Source: Rhodocyclaceae bacterium (GTDB lineage Bacteria; Pseudomonadota; Gammaproteobacteria; Burkholderiales; CAIKXV01). From it: 64,000 nt of DNA. Below are positions 1 to 10,336 of this stretch, piece by piece. The notes under the pieces are model-generated. The model was given only the letters and a program-made list of their open reading frames with translations. It did no database searches and was not told the origin of the DNA. The translations under genes and the position numbers were made by a program. The first letter of the stretch is position 1; the number at the start of each line of letters is the position of its first letter. The stretch lies in NCBI GenBank assembly GCA_020248265.1, contig JADCHX010000004.1, positions 539,473-603,472 of the forward strand, read 5' to 3'.

Positions 1-1290
1 CTGCTGCTCATATCGGGCACGACCCGGCAATTGAAGCTCTATCGGCAGCTCGGCTTCGAACCGTTCGGGCCGCGCGTCGGTTCCGTCGACGCGGAGTACC
101 AGCCGATGCTGCTGCGGCGGGAGGCGCTGAACACCAGTCTGCGTTCGGTGGCGCACGCCCGTCCAGCCGGGGAAGGGCTGGCCGCGGCGCCCTTCTCGCC
201 ATCACTCCCCCGGGTCGTCCCCGCGGTGCTGCAGGCCGCGGCCGTCCATCCGCGCGCGCACCGAGGCAGAACGGTGATGGCCACGCTGCGCCGGATACGC
301 GAGCGTCTGTGTGCGGCGACTGGGGCGGAGGATGTGCAGGTGCTGGCCGGGACCGGTACGCTGGCCAACGACGCGATCGCAGCCCAGCTCGCGCGGCGTC
401 CCGGCCGGGGACTGGTGCTGGTGAACGGCGAGTTCGGTGAGCGGCTCGCTGCACACGTGTCCGGTGCTGCTGCGGCGGCCGACGTGGTTCGGGTCGACTG
501 GGGGCAGGCCTTCGACTTTCCCGCGATCGCGGCGTCGCTGGCTGGGCAACGGCCGGCATGGGCCTGGATGGTCCACTGCGAAACCTCGACCGGCCGCCTC
601 AACGACGTCGATGGGTTTCGCGCCCTGTGCGAACGTCTCGGTTGCCTGCCGGTGCTCGACTGCGTGAGTTCGATCGGTAACCTGCCGGTAGCGCTCGGCG
701 GAATCGGCCTGGCTTCCGGCGTCAGCGGCAAGGGTCTCGCCGCACTGACCGGGTTGGCACTGGTATTCCACCGTGCCGATGCGCTGGTTGCCGCGCGCCT
801 GCCAGGTATGCCGCGCTGCCTGGACCTCGCCTGGTACCGGGAGCAGGATGGCATCGCCTGGTCGCTGTCGTCCAACCTCCTCGATGCGCTGGACAGGGCG
901 ATCGAGCAGTGCCGCTGGATGCCTGCATCCAGCAGCGCGCCTTCGCCGGCACCGCCTGCCCCTGGCACCCTGCATCGGGCGGTGGTGTCGCGGCTGGCTG
1001 CGGGTGGCTTGCGGGTGCTGGTGGCGGACGAGTCGGCTGCGCCATTCCTGGTCACCGTCGAACTGCCGGGCTGGCTCGATGCTGCCGCTGTCGGCGCCGC
1101 CATGCAGCGTGCGGGCAGCACGATCGCCTGGGAGAGCCGCTACCTGCGCGAGCGCAACTGGGTGCAACTCGCCTGGATGGGACGACGCAGCGAACACGAG
1201 GTACTGGCGGCAGCCGATGCGCTGGTACGCTGCTGCCGCCAGCAGGCACTCGTACAGGATCTGCCTCCGCTTAGGCAACGGACGGCCTGA
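1..1290 (+). CDS. GNAT acetyltransferase / class V aminotransferase fusion (5' truncated by window)
   Basis: The frame is open from base 1, so the start lies outside the window. The first 45 or so residues look like the C-terminal end of a GNAT acetyltransferase (ISGTTRQLKLYRQLGFEPFG, then FQPM-like YQPML). The rest is a fold-type I PLP enzyme of aminotransferase class V, related to serine/alanine-glyoxylate aminotransferases. The motif SGKGLAALTGLAL contains the probable PLP-binding lysine, and HCETSTG and DCVSSIG match the active-site strands. The ATG-like TTG at 31 is internal, not a start. The gene ends 13 bp before the convergent metF. The substrate is unknown. The fusion suggests acylation and transamination of the same or sequential metabolites. 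Confidence 0.75.
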   Translation: MLLISGTTRQLKLYRQLGFEPFGPRVGSVDAEYQPMLLRREALNTSLRSVAHARPAGEGLAAAPFSPSLPRVVPAVLQAAAVHPRAHRGRTVMATLRRIRERLCAATGAEDVQVLAGTGTLANDAIAAQLARRPGRGLVLVNGEFGERLAAHVSGAAAAADVVRVDWGQAFDFPAIAASLAGQRPAWAWMVHCETSTGRLNDVDGFRALCERLGCLPVLDCVSSIGNLPVALGGIGLASGVSGKGLAALTGLALVFHRADALVAARLPGMPRCLDLAWYREQDGIAWSLSSNLLDALDRAIEQCRWMPASSSAPSPAPPAPGTLHRAVVSRLAAGGLRVLVADESAAPFLVTVELPGWLDAAAVGAAMQRAGSTIAWESRYLRERNWVQLAWMGRRSEHEVLAAADALVRCCRQQALVQDLPPLRQRTA

Positions 1291-1303
1291 ACCGGCGCCC
1301 GGG

Positions 1304-2149
1304 CTACAGCCCGAGCCGCTGCCAGATGGTGGTCGTGAGTCCGGCCTGGTTCAGGGAGTAGAAATGCAGCCCCGGCGCGCCGGCCTGCAGCAGGCGGTCG
1401 CACATGTCGGTGATGACGTCCAGCCCGAACGCACGGATCGACGCCTTGTCGTCACCGAACTCCTGCAGCCGCAGGCGCATCCAGCGCGGGATGTCGGCAC
1501 CGCACATCTCCGAGAAGCGGGCGAGCTGGGTGTAGTTGCCGATCGGCATGATGCCCGGGACGATCGGGATCGTCACGCCGGCGGCCTCGCAGCGGTCGAC
1601 GAAGTCGAAGTAGGCGTCGTTGTTGAAGAAGTACTGGGTGATCGCCGAGTTCGCGCCGGCGTCGACCTTGCGCTTGAAGTTGGCGAGGTCGTCCTTCGGC
1701 GAGCGGGCCTGCGGATGTACCTCGGGATAGGCGGCCACTTCTATGTGGAACCAGTCGCCGGTCTGCTGGCGGATGAACGCGACCAGTTCGTTCGCGTAGC
1801 GGAATTCGCCTGCATCGACGGTACCGGACGGCAGGTCACCGCGCAGCGCGACGATGTGGCGGATGCCATTCGCCTTGTATTGCTCGAGGATCGCGGTGAT
1901 GTTTTCGCGCGTCGATCCGATGCATGACAGGTGCGGAGCCGCCTCGTTGCCCGACGACTGGATCTCGATCACCGTCTCCAGCGTCCGGTCGCGGGTCGAG
2001 CCGCCGGCACCGAAGGTCACCGAGAAGAACTTCGGCTTGAGCTGGGCGAGCTGTTCGCGCGTCGCACGCAGCTTCGCGACGCCTTCCGGCGTCTTCGGCG
2101 GGAAGAATTCGAAACTGAACGTCCTGTCGAATGCGCGCTGGGTCTGCAT
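1304..2149 (-). CDS. metF: 5,10-methylenetetrahydrofolate reductase
   Basis: MetF reduces methylene-THF to methyl-THF with flavin, supplying the methyl group for methionine synthesis. The 281-residue protein has the usual bacterial length. It begins with FSFEFFPPKTPEG (the catalytic Glu is residue 14) and contains SVTFGAGGSTRDRT near residue 43 and ALRGD near 101-105, all family hallmarks. It lies 121 bp downstream of ahcY on the same strand. The two genes are probably co-transcribed, so metF may share the SAH riboswitch. A GC-rich hairpin sits between them. Confidence 0.95.
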   Translation of the reverse strand: MQTQRAFDRTFSFEFFPPKTPEGVAKLRATREQLAQLKPKFFSVTFGAGGSTRDRTLETVIEIQSSGNEAAPHLSCIGSTRENITAILEQYKANGIRHIVALRGDLPSGTVDAGEFRYANELVAFIRQQTGDWFHIEVAAYPEVHPQARSPKDDLANFKRKVDAGANSAITQYFFNNDAYFDFVDRCEAAGVTIPIVPGIMPIGNYTQLARFSEMCGADIPRWMRLRLQEFGDDKASIRAFGLDVITDMCDRLLQAGAPGLHFYSLNQAGLTTTIWQRLGL

Positions 2150-2233
2150 GTGTGTTCCTTCAACCGGCCTGGGTGGTGGCCTGCCGCAGCGAATCCGTCG
2201 GTCCGGGTGCCCAGCACGCAGGATGGCGTAATC

Positions 2234-2262
2234 ACCGCCCCGGCACGGCAGGCCGGGGCGGT
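2234..2262 (-). terminator. GC-rich hairpin between ahcY and metF
   Basis: A perfect 11-bp stem (2234-2244 with 2252-2262) around a 7-nt loop starts 9 nt after the ahcY stop. No U tract follows on the minus strand. It is therefore more likely an intercistronic mRNA-stabilising or partial-attenuation structure than a full intrinsic terminator. Confidence 0.45.
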
Positions 2263-2270
2263 AGCCGCGA

Positions 2271-3689
<1,419 letters not shown>

Positions 3690-3721
3690 CTCGCGCCCCC
3701 CTTTCTTTTCAGAAAAAAGTT

Positions 3722-3830
3722 TGCGAGCGCCGTTGCAGAGATCAGACCGCTTCGAGCCTGGCCATCGTGGCCGATCGGGATCTGGACGATCCTCCGGCGG
3801 GCGACGGCTGCAGCGCTCCTCGAAGCGGGC
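3722..3830 (-). promoter_or_regulatory. SAH riboswitch in the ahcY leader
   Basis: Read on the minus strand, the leader has CCGCUUCGAG (3828-3819) pairing perfectly with CUCGAAGCGG (3756-3747) as P1. The conserved core GAGGAGCGCUGCA lies at 3821-3809 and CCAGGCUCG at 3761-3753. The downstream GCAACGGCGCUCGC is at 3736-3723. GAGCGC (3818-3813) can pair with GCGCUC (3730-3725) as the pseudoknot. These are the hallmarks of the SAH riboswitch (ahcY RNA motif), which raises ahcY expression when SAH accumulates. The aptamer ends about 33 nt before the ATG, so control at translation initiation is plausible. Confidence 0.93.
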
Positions 3831-3859
3831 GGAGTGTAACCCAGGAGAATGAGCGGATG

Positions 3860-3875
3860 CAGGCATTTTTGCCTG
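3860..3875. other. Inverted repeat upstream of the ahcY riboswitch
   Basis: CAGGCA and TGCCTG are separated by TTTT, giving a 6-bp perfect inverted repeat about 30 bp before the riboswitch aptamer, where the ahcY promoter should lie. It could be an operator or a weak hairpin after the upstream HD-GYP gene. I do not recognise a regulator for it. Confidence 0.3.
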
Positions 3876-3955
3876 ATGTACCGTCATGATCTGTCCGTTC
3901 CGACCAGCGCGCGCCTGCGCACTGCCGCTGCCTTCTCCTGCGCGGGACTTCCGCC

Positions 3956-5215
3956 TCAGGCCGCCTTCGGGGGGGGCGTGATGTCCGAGCTGCCTGCCCA
4001 CATCGTGTCGAGGTCGCGGAAATCCCACTTTTCCGGATCTTCCCGCCCGATGATCCGGTCGACCATGCCCTTGTGCGACAGGTCGATGATCTCCGGGGGA
4101 ATGCGCGCGTCAGCCCCGATCGAGAAGAACAGCTTCACCCTGGGCGTGGTGAGCCCGCCTTCGTTCTGCTCGGTCACCACGCCGAGCCTGCCCGACGCCA
4201 TCCTCACCAGCGATCCGACGGGATAGATGCCGACGCTCTTCACGAATGCGTGGAAGACCCGCTCGTCGAAATGGCCTTTCGACCACCCTGCCATCTGTCG
4301 TATCGACTCGGCGGGATTCCAGCCCGTCTTGTACGGGCGGTTCGAGGTGATCGCATCGTAGATGTCGCATACGGTGCCCATCTTTGCATACAGACTGATC
4401 GCGCTGCCTTCGAGTCCGTGCGGGTAGCCGGTTCCGTCGACCCGTTCATGGTGGTGGAGGCAGACGTCGAGTGCGATTTCGCCCACCGTGCCCGCCTCGA
4501 TCAGGATGGCGTGGCCCAGTTGCGGATGCTTCTTCACGAGATCGAACTCCGCGTCGGTCAGCTTTCCGGGCTTGTTCAGCACGCTTGCCGGAACCACGGC
4601 CTTTCCCAGATCGTGCAGGAGTCCGGCCAGCCCGGCGTCGCGCAATTGCCGGTCTTCGAGACCGAGCTGGCGGCCCAGCGACAGCATCAGCCCGCAGACC
4701 GCGATCGAATGCATGAACGTGTAGTCATCGACTGTCTTCAACCGGGCCAGGCTGATCAGTGCACCCGGATTGCGTTCGACCGAGGCATTGATCTCGTCCA
4801 CCAGTTCGAGCGCGCCCGCCGAATCGATCGCCTCGCCCATCCGCGCTTCCGAGAACATCGAGATCATGGCGCTCCGGGCGTTCTCGCAGATGCGTGCAGC
4901 CCGTTCCAGTTCTGCGCCCATCGTGGCGCGACCGGGCGTGCGCACGTCGGCCGCGCACGCCCGGTCGGCGTCGACCCGCTGGCTGGTGCTCTCGTGCGGG
5001 GCCGGCGGTTCGCCACCGACGGTACCCGGGACATCCGCGCCTTTCGACGTGTCGATCCAGACTTCCTGGACGCCGCCATCGAGGAGGCGATCGATATCGC
5101 GAGCCTCCTTCACCAGGAACCGTGTGCGCCAGAATGGATGGTCCAGCCAGGAGCCGCACAGTTCGTGCACATGCATGCCGACGCGCAGCTGGCTGACCGA
5201 TATTCTTTTCAACAT
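3956..5215 (-). CDS. HD-GYP domain cyclic-di-GMP phosphodiesterase
   Basis: The 419-residue protein has a DUF3391-like N-terminal region (about 3-130, starting [19 protein letters not shown]). An HD-GYP domain follows, with HDLGK at 201-205 and [11 protein letters not shown] at 255-265, matching the HHExxDGxGYP signature. Family members hydrolyse cyclic di-GMP using a bi- or trinuclear metal centre and affect motility and biofilm. No membrane segment or receiver domain is seen, so it is probably cytosolic and its N-terminus may be the input. It is divergent from apt. It lies upstream of ahcY but is separated from it by 266 bp containing the riboswitch. Confidence 0.9.
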   Translation of the reverse strand: MLKRISVSQLRVGMHVHELCGSWLDHPFWRTRFLVKEARDIDRLLDGGVQEVWIDTSKGADVPGTVGGEPPAPHESTSQRVDADRACAADVRTPGRATMGAELERAARICENARSAMISMFSEARMGEAIDSAGALELVDEINASVERNPGALISLARLKTVDDYTFMHSIAVCGLMLSLGRQLGLEDRQLRDAGLAGLLHDLGKAVVPASVLNKPGKLTDAEFDLVKKHPQLGHAILIEAGTVGEIALDVCLHHHERVDGTGYPHGLEGSAISLYAKMGTVCDIYDAITSNRPYKTGWNPAESIRQMAGWSKGHFDERVFHAFVKSVGIYPVGSLVRMASGRLGVVTEQNEGGLTTPRVKLFFSIGADARIPPEIIDLSHKGMVDRIIGREDPEKWDFRDLDTMWAGSSDITPPPKAA

Positions 5216-5310
5216 GGAGCCGTCGGAGGGAGCGTTGGCAGCAATATCATGAGGATTACGGTCACCCGCCCGATTTCTTGAGGGTGCCGTCCCCTTCCGG
5301 GAGCGTTTCG

Positions 5311-5838
5311 ATGGCTGGCCTGCACGACGACCTGTTTGCTTTTGTCCGATCGGTGACGGATTTTCCGATTCCCGGCGTCACCTTCCGCGACCTCACCCCG
5401 TTGATGGCAGACCCGCCTGCCCTCGGCCGCGCTGTCTCGGCGCTGGCCGATCCTTTCCGCACTGCCGGGATCGCTCGGGTGGCCGGCGTCGAGGCGCGCG
5501 GCTTCATCTTCGGCGCGCTGGTCGCGCGCGAACTGGCAGCGGGGTTCGTGCCGCTGCGCAAGCCGGGAAAGCTGCCTGCGGGCGTCGAGGCGGTCAGCTA
5601 CGCGCTCGAGTACGGTACCGCCTCGCTCGAGATCCATCGCGATGCGCTGCCGGCAGGTGCCCGCGTGCTGCTGGTCGATGATGTGCTGGCGACCGGTGGT
5701 ACGGCCGCGGCGGCCGTCGAACTGCTGGCGCGTGTGGGCGGCGTGGTCGCGGGCGCGGCATTCCTGCTGGAGTTGCCGGCGCTGCTCGGGCGGGAGCGCA
5801 TCCCCGGGTGCGACGTGCGCAGCGTGCTGCGTATCTGA
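5311..5838 (+). CDS. apt: Adenine phosphoribosyltransferase
   Basis: Apt converts adenine and PRPP to AMP in purine salvage. The 175-residue protein carries the PRPP-binding motif VLLVDDVLATGGT at about 119-131, with FPIPGVTFRDLTPL near residue 18 and EARGFIFG near 61. The start at 5311 is chosen over an upstream in-frame TTG because GGGAG lies at a good distance before it and MAGLHDDL matches family N-termini. Neighbouring ahcY and metK generate adenosine-derived products, so salvage here fits the context. Confidence 0.95.
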   Translation: MAGLHDDLFAFVRSVTDFPIPGVTFRDLTPLMADPPALGRAVSALADPFRTAGIARVAGVEARGFIFGALVARELAAGFVPLRKPGKLPAGVEAVSYALEYGTASLEIHRDALPAGARVLLVDDVLATGGTAAAAVELLARVGGVVAGAAFLLELPALLGRERIPGCDVRSVLRI

Positions 5839-5857
5839 TCCGGCAGGCAGAAACGAA

Positions 5858-5880
5858 AACGCCCCGCGCTGCGGGGCGTT
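5858..5880 (-). terminator. Intrinsic terminator after metK
   Basis: A 10-bp perfect stem (AACGCCCCGC with GCGGGGCGTT) has a 3-nt loop. On the minus strand it is followed by a T-rich run (GTTTTCGTTT), fitting the end of metK. It may also slow transcription arriving from apt. Confidence 0.8.
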
Positions 5881-5905
5881 CCGGTGCTGCAGCGGTGGGC
5901 GTCGA

Positions 5906-7066
5906 TCAGATCCCGGCGTCGGCCTTCAGTGCGGCGGCCTTGTCGGTCTTCTCCCATGTGAACTCGGGCTCGTTTCGTCCGAAGTGGCCGTAGGCCGCAG
6001 TCTTCTCGTAGATCGGACGCAGCAGATCGAGGCTGTGGATGATGCCCTTCGGGCGCAGGTCGAAGTGCTGCTCGACCAGCTTGGCGATCTTCTCGTCGGC
6101 GATCTTGCCGGTGCCGAAGGTCTCGACCAGCACGCTTACCGGCTTGGCTACGCCGATGGCGTAGGCCACCTGCACCTCGCACTTGCTGGCGAGACCGGCC
6201 GCGACGATGTTCTTCGCGACATAGCGGCCGGCGTAAGCGGCCGAGCGGTCGACCTTGGAAGGATCCTTCCCCGAGAACGCACCGCCGCCGTGGCGCGAGT
6301 AGCCGCCGTAGGTGTCGACGATGATCTTGCGGCCGGTAAGGCCGGTGTCGCCCTGCGGGCCGCCGATGACGAAGCGGCCGGTCGGGTTGATCAGGTAGCG
6401 CGCGCCCTTGAGCAGCGCCGCCGGGATCACCGGCTTGACGATTTCCTCGATCACCGCCTCGGTCAGCGGTTCGTGAGAGATGTCGGGGGTGTGCTGGGTC
6501 GAGATGACGACCGTGTCGATGCCGACCGGGCGGCCGTCGACGTACTTGATCGTGACCTGCGACTTCGCGTCCGGGCGCAGCCACGGCAGCTTGCCGTTGC
6601 GGCGCATCTCGGCCTGGCGCTCCATCAGGCGGTGCGAGTAGTGGATCGGCATCGGCATCAGTTCCGGCGTCTCGTCGCAGGCGAAGCCGTACATCAGGCC
6701 CTGGTCGCCCGCGCCCTGGTCTAGGTCGAGGCCCTTGCCTTCGTCGACGCCCGCGGCGATGTCCACCGACTGCTGGTCGTAGCAGACCAGCACGCCGCAG
6801 CTCTTGTAGTCGAAGCCGATGTCGGAATCGGTATAGCCGATGCGTTGCACGACCTTGCGCGCGACCTGCGCGTAGTCGACCTGGGCACTGGTAGTCACCT
6901 GGCCGGCCATCACCACCAGGCCGGTGTGCACCAGCGTCTCGGCGGCAACCCGGCCGTACTTGTCCTGGGCGAGGATGGCGTCGAGGGCGGCATCGGAGAT
7001 CGCGTCGGCAACCTTGTCGGGATGGCCTTCCGATACCGATTCAGAGGTAAACAGAAATTCGCTCAT
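5906..7066 (-). CDS. metK: S-adenosylmethionine synthetase
   Basis: MetK makes SAM from methionine and ATP. The 386-residue protein starts [18 protein letters not shown], has the ATP-binding hexapeptide-like GAGDQG near residue 120, and the signature [16 protein letters not shown] near 260. All are diagnostic. It is divergent from the lipid A acyltransferase gene and ends in an intrinsic terminator. Unlike ahcY and metX, its 180-nt leader shows no aptamer I recognise. Confidence 0.97.
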   Translation of the reverse strand: MSEFLFTSESVSEGHPDKVADAISDAALDAILAQDKYGRVAAETLVHTGLVVMAGQVTTSAQVDYAQVARKVVQRIGYTDSDIGFDYKSCGVLVCYDQQSVDIAAGVDEGKGLDLDQGAGDQGLMYGFACDETPELMPMPIHYSHRLMERQAEMRRNGKLPWLRPDAKSQVTIKYVDGRPVGIDTVVISTQHTPDISHEPLTEAVIEEIVKPVIPAALLKGARYLINPTGRFVIGGPQGDTGLTGRKIIVDTYGGYSRHGGGAFSGKDPSKVDRSAAYAGRYVAKNIVAAGLASKCEVQVAYAIGVAKPVSVLVETFGTGKIADEKIAKLVEQHFDLRPKGIIHSLDLLRPIYEKTAAYGHFGRNEPEFTWEKTDKAAALKADAGI

Positions 7067-7208
7067 ATGGGAAACCCGTCTGCTGTAAGGGAAAAGGATG
7101 CCGGCGCAGGAAACGCGTCCGATGCTTGCAACGTGCGAAGCAGGACTCCGGATACGTATCGAATATGCCTGAAACCGCGAAGGCCGCAGACAAAAAGGGC
7201 GCTAGGAT

Positions 7209-7237
7209 ATCAGAGTCGCTCCAGACGCCGATGTCAA
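7209..7237 (-). promoter_or_regulatory. Putative sigma-70 promoter for metK
   Basis: On the minus strand a perfect TTGACA (7237-7232) is followed after 17 nt by TCTGAT (7214-7209), four of six matches to the -10 consensus. It would give a metK leader of about 135 nt. The call is made by eye only. Confidence 0.5.
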
Positions 7238-7247
7238 TGAAACCATT

Positions 7248-8120
7248 TTGCTATTCCTGATCCGACTGCTCGGCCACCTGCCGCTGCGGGTGCTGCACTG
7301 GCTGGGCGCGGCGCTCGGCTGGACTGCTTACGCCTGCGACCGCACCTACCGGGAGCGCCTGCGCGAGAACCTTGCCCGGTCGGGGCTCGGCGACCCGCCA
7401 GGGACCCACCGCGTCCTGCACGGTGCGATTGCCGAGGCTGGGCGCGCCGTCGCCGAGTTGCCCTGCCTCTGGCTCCGGCCGCAGTCGGGTGTGTCCCGCT
7501 GGGTGCGCGTGACGGTGGGCCAGCAGCACCTCGATGAAGCGCATGCGCGGGGACGTGGAGTCCTTTTTCTGTCACCCCACCTCGGTGCGTTCGAGATCCT
7601 GCCGCAGTGGTACGGCCTCGCACGGCCGATCACGGTGATGTACCGTCGTCCGAAGCTCGGCTGGCTCGACCCGCTGGTCAGGGCCGGCCGGGGCCGCGGG
7701 CAGGTCGAACTGGTCAGTGCCGACCTTGGTGGCGTGCGCGCGATGCTGCGCGCCCTGCGTGCCGGGCATGCGGCTGGTCTGCTGCCAGACCAGGCGCCCG
7801 GGGCGGGTGAAGGGGTCTGGGCGGAGTTCTTTGGCCGGCCGGCCTACACGATCACCCTCGCGGCACGGCTGGCGCGATCGACCGGAGCGACCGTTCTGTT
7901 GGCCGTCGCCCGCCGCCTGCCGCACGCGCGCGGCTACGAACTCGAGTTCCATCTGCTGCCCGCGCTGCCGGCCGACCCGATGCAGGCGGCACGCGTGATC
8001 AATGCGGCGGTCGAGGCGGTCGTCGCACGCTGCCCGGCGCAGTACCTATGGAGCTACAACCGCTACAAGCGGCCGGCAGGCGCGCCACCGCCCCCTCCGG
8101 ATCCGGCGGGCGCCCGCTGA
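7248..8120 (+). CDS. LpxL/HtrB-family lysophospholipid (lipid A) acyltransferase
   Basis: Members transfer a secondary acyl chain to lipid A precursors at the inner membrane. The 290-residue protein has a hydrophobic N-terminal anchor (LFLIRLLGHLPLRVLHWLGA) and the catalytic HxxxxE motif HLGAFE at 111-116. It also has LLPDQAPG near residue 180 and a C-terminal QYLWSYNRYKRP. The start is uncertain. The first usable codon is TTG at 7248 with no clear ribosome-binding site. The stop overlaps the ATG of a second acyltransferase by one base (TGATG), so the pair is translationally coupled. Divergence from metK is a common betaproteobacterial arrangement. Confidence 0.88.
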   Translation: MLFLIRLLGHLPLRVLHWLGAALGWTAYACDRTYRERLRENLARSGLGDPPGTHRVLHGAIAEAGRAVAELPCLWLRPQSGVSRWVRVTVGQQHLDEAHARGRGVLFLSPHLGAFEILPQWYGLARPITVMYRRPKLGWLDPLVRAGRGRGQVELVSADLGGVRAMLRALRAGHAAGLLPDQAPGAGEGVWAEFFGRPAYTITLAARLARSTGATVLLAVARRLPHARGYELEFHLLPALPADPMQAARVINAAVEAVVARCPAQYLWSYNRYKRPAGAPPPPPDPAGAR

Positions 8121-8998
8121 TGGGGACCCGGATCGCCCTGCTGCTGGTCTGGCTGCTGCACTTCCTGCCGTTCCGGCTGCTGGCGCTGGTCGGGCATGTG
8201 CTGGGGCTGGCGCTGTTCCTGATTGCCGGCGCGCGCCGGCGCGTTGTCCTGATCAACCTGGCGCTCTGCTTCCCCCGCATGTCCGAGGCCGACCGCCGAC
8301 GGCTCGCTCGGGCCCATTTCGCGGCGTTCACGCGCAGCGTGCTCGACCGCGGCATCGCATGGTGGTCGAGCCGGGAGCGCCTGACGCGGGTGGTGCGTGT
8401 GGAAGGCTGGGAGCACCTGCGGGCGTGCACTGGCCGGCCGGTAGTGTTGCTGGCACCGCATTTCGTCGGGCTCGACATCGGTGCGCAACGGCTGGCGGCC
8501 GAGCACAGCGCGGTGTCGATGTACAGCCGGCAGAAGAACCCGCTGTTCGATGCCTTCCTGCGCGAGAAGCGGAACCGGTTCGGTTCGGTGACGATGGTGT
8601 CGCGCCAGCAGGGCCTTCGGCCGGTGCTGCGGGCGATGCGCAAGGGCCTGCCGCTCTACTACCTGCCGGACATGGATCTGGGCGCGCGCGATTCCGTGTT
8701 CGTGCCGTTCTTCGGCGTGCAGGCGGCGACGGTGCCCGCGCTGTCGCGTATCGTGCGGCTGACCGGTGCCGTGGTCCTGCCGTGCATCACCGAACAGTTG
8801 CCGGGCGGTGCAGGCTATCGGGTGCGGATTCATCCGCCGTGGACCGGTGTGCCCGCCTCCAGCGAGCCGGACGATGCCGGCGACGCGCTGGCGATGAATG
8901 CATTCATCGAATCCGCGGTGGCCGGGATGCCGGCGCAGTACCACTGGCTGCACAAACGGTTCAAGACCCGGCCGCCCGGCGAACCGCCGCCCTACTAG
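8120..8998 (+). CDS. Second LpxL/LpxM-family lipid A acyltransferase
   Basis: This 292-residue paralogue has the same fold: an N-terminal membrane anchor (MGTRIALLLVWLLHFLPFRL), HFVGLD as the HxxxxD catalytic motif at 114-119, YLPDMDLG near 185, and QYHWLHKRFKTRP at the end. The start at 8120 overlaps the stop of the first acyltransferase. An in-frame ATG at 8048 would overlap that gene by about 70 bases and is less likely. Two tandem genes suggest two sequential late acylations, but which chain each adds cannot be told from sequence. Confidence 0.88.
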   Translation: MGTRIALLLVWLLHFLPFRLLALVGHVLGLALFLIAGARRRVVLINLALCFPRMSEADRRRLARAHFAAFTRSVLDRGIAWWSSRERLTRVVRVEGWEHLRACTGRPVVLLAPHFVGLDIGAQRLAAEHSAVSMYSRQKNPLFDAFLREKRNRFGSVTMVSRQQGLRPVLRAMRKGLPLYYLPDMDLGARDSVFVPFFGVQAATVPALSRIVRLTGAVVLPCITEQLPGGAGYRVRIHPPWTGVPASSEPDDAGDALAMNAFIESAVAGMPAQYHWLHKRFKTRPPGEPPPY

Positions 8999-9008
8999 GA
9001 GAAAGCAC

Positions 9009-9434
9009 ATGTTCCGCAATCCGGATGTCGACCGTCTGCGTGCGTTGCTGCGCGAGGTACGTACGATTGCCGTGGTAGGCCTGTCGCCGAAGCCCGACCG
9101 GCCCAGCCATGGCGTGTCGAAATCGATGCAGTCGTTCGGCTACCGTATCGTGCCGGTGAATCCCGGCCAGGCAGCCATCCTCGGCGAGACCTGCTACGCG
9201 ACGCTGCGCGACATTCCCGAAGGCGTGCGGGCAGGCATCGACCTGGTGGACGTGTTCCGCCAGGCCGACGCGGTGCCTGCGATCGTCGACGATTGCATCG
9301 CCCTCGGCCTGAAACGGCTGTGGCTGCAGGACGGCGTGGTCGACGCGGCGGCGGCGCAGCGTGCGGTCGAGGCGGGTATCGAGGTGGTGATGGATCGCTG
9401 CGTTTACCGGGACTATGTAAACTTGATGCGATGA
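9009..9434 (+). CDS. CoA-binding (Rossmann) domain protein, YccU type
   Basis: This 141-residue single-domain protein matches the CoA_binding family. It has [20 protein letters not shown] near residue 17 (nucleotide-binding loop), then YRIVPVNPG and LWLQDGVVD. The family is fused to acyl-CoA synthetases elsewhere, and stand-alone members have no settled function. AGGAG overlaps the stop of the acyltransferase and sets the start at 9009. Its stop overlaps the dapF ATG (ATGA), so it is co-translated with dapF. Confidence 0.85.
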   Translation: MFRNPDVDRLRALLREVRTIAVVGLSPKPDRPSHGVSKSMQSFGYRIVPVNPGQAAILGETCYATLRDIPEGVRAGIDLVDVFRQADAVPAIVDDCIALGLKRLWLQDGVVDAAAAQRAVEAGIEVVMDRCVYRDYVNLMR

Positions 9435-10261
9435 AGCTGGCATTCACCAAGATGCACGGCGCCGGCAACGACTTCGTCGTGATCGACGCCACCCGCGAGC
9501 CCGTCGCCTTCGACGCGGCGACCTGGCGGCACCTCGCCGACCGCCATCGGGGTATCGGCTGCGACCAGATCCTGGTCGTCGAGCGTCCGCAGCTCGAGGG
9601 CACGGACTTCCACTACCGCATCTTCAATGCCGACGGCGGCGAGGTGGAGCAGTGCGGCAACGGCGCCCGCTGCTTCGTGCGCTTCGTGCGTGAGAAGGGA
9701 TTGACCGACAAGCGCGAGATCCGTGTGGGCACGATGGCGGGCATCATTTCTCCGCGGCTGGAGGACGATGGTCGCGTCACGGTCGACATGGGTGCGCCGC
9801 GGCTCGCGCCGGCCGACGTGCCGTTCCTCGCCCCGGCCCGCGCAGACGTTTACCTGCTGGACCTCGCCGGCGGCTCGGTCGAGGTGTCGGCGGTTTCGAT
9901 GGGCAACCCGCATGCCGTCCAGGTAGTGGCCGACGTGGATGCGGCGCCAGTGCTCGAGCAGGGCGCGCGCATCGAGTCACATCCGCGATTCCCGAAACGC
10001 GTCAATGCAGGCTACATGCAGGTGGTCGACCGGCGCACCGTGCGACTGCGCGTGTACGAGCGCGGTGCCGGCGAGACGCTCGCCTGCGGTACTGGCGCCT
10101 GCGCGGCGGTCGTCGCCGGCAGCCTGCGCGGGCTGCTCGACGCGCAGGTCGACGTGCATACCCGTGGCGGCGTGCTCACGATCGCCTGGGCGGGCGAGGG
10201 TATGCCGGTGCGCATGACCGGGCCGGCAGTCACCGTGTTTGAAGGTACGATCGAGATCTGA
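9431..10261 (+). CDS. dapF: Diaminopimelate epimerase
   Basis: DapF converts LL- to meso-diaminopimelate for peptidoglycan and lysine. The 276-residue protein has both catalytic cysteines: C75 in QCGNGARC and C219 in ACGTGACAA. The N-terminus [15 protein letters not shown] is diagnostic. It begins inside the stop of the CoA-binding gene (ATGA). DUF484 and xerC follow, as in the enterobacterial dapF operon. Confidence 0.97.
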   Translation: MKLAFTKMHGAGNDFVVIDATREPVAFDAATWRHLADRHRGIGCDQILVVERPQLEGTDFHYRIFNADGGEVEQCGNGARCFVRFVREKGLTDKREIRVGTMAGIISPRLEDDGRVTVDMGAPRLAPADVPFLAPARADVYLLDLAGGSVEVSAVSMGNPHAVQVVADVDAAPVLEQGARIESHPRFPKRVNAGYMQVVDRRTVRLRVYERGAGETLACGTGACAAVVAGSLRGLLDAQVDVHTRGGVLTIAWAGEGMPVRMTGPAVTVFEGTIEI

Positions 10262-10336
10262 ACGATCGATCGATGCTACGCCGTGCGAGCGGCCCGCAGC
10301 CTGCGTGCAGGCGAACGAGACAGGATGGGGGAAGGA

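Noticed and set aside
3690-4028. N-terminal extension of AhcY to 585 residues
   Set aside because: The extra frame covers the SAH riboswitch and the ribosome-binding site; the conserved protein starts at 3689.
7067-7208. SAM riboswitch in the metK leader
   Set aside because: I looked for SAM-I, SAM-II and SAH core motifs on the minus strand and found none.
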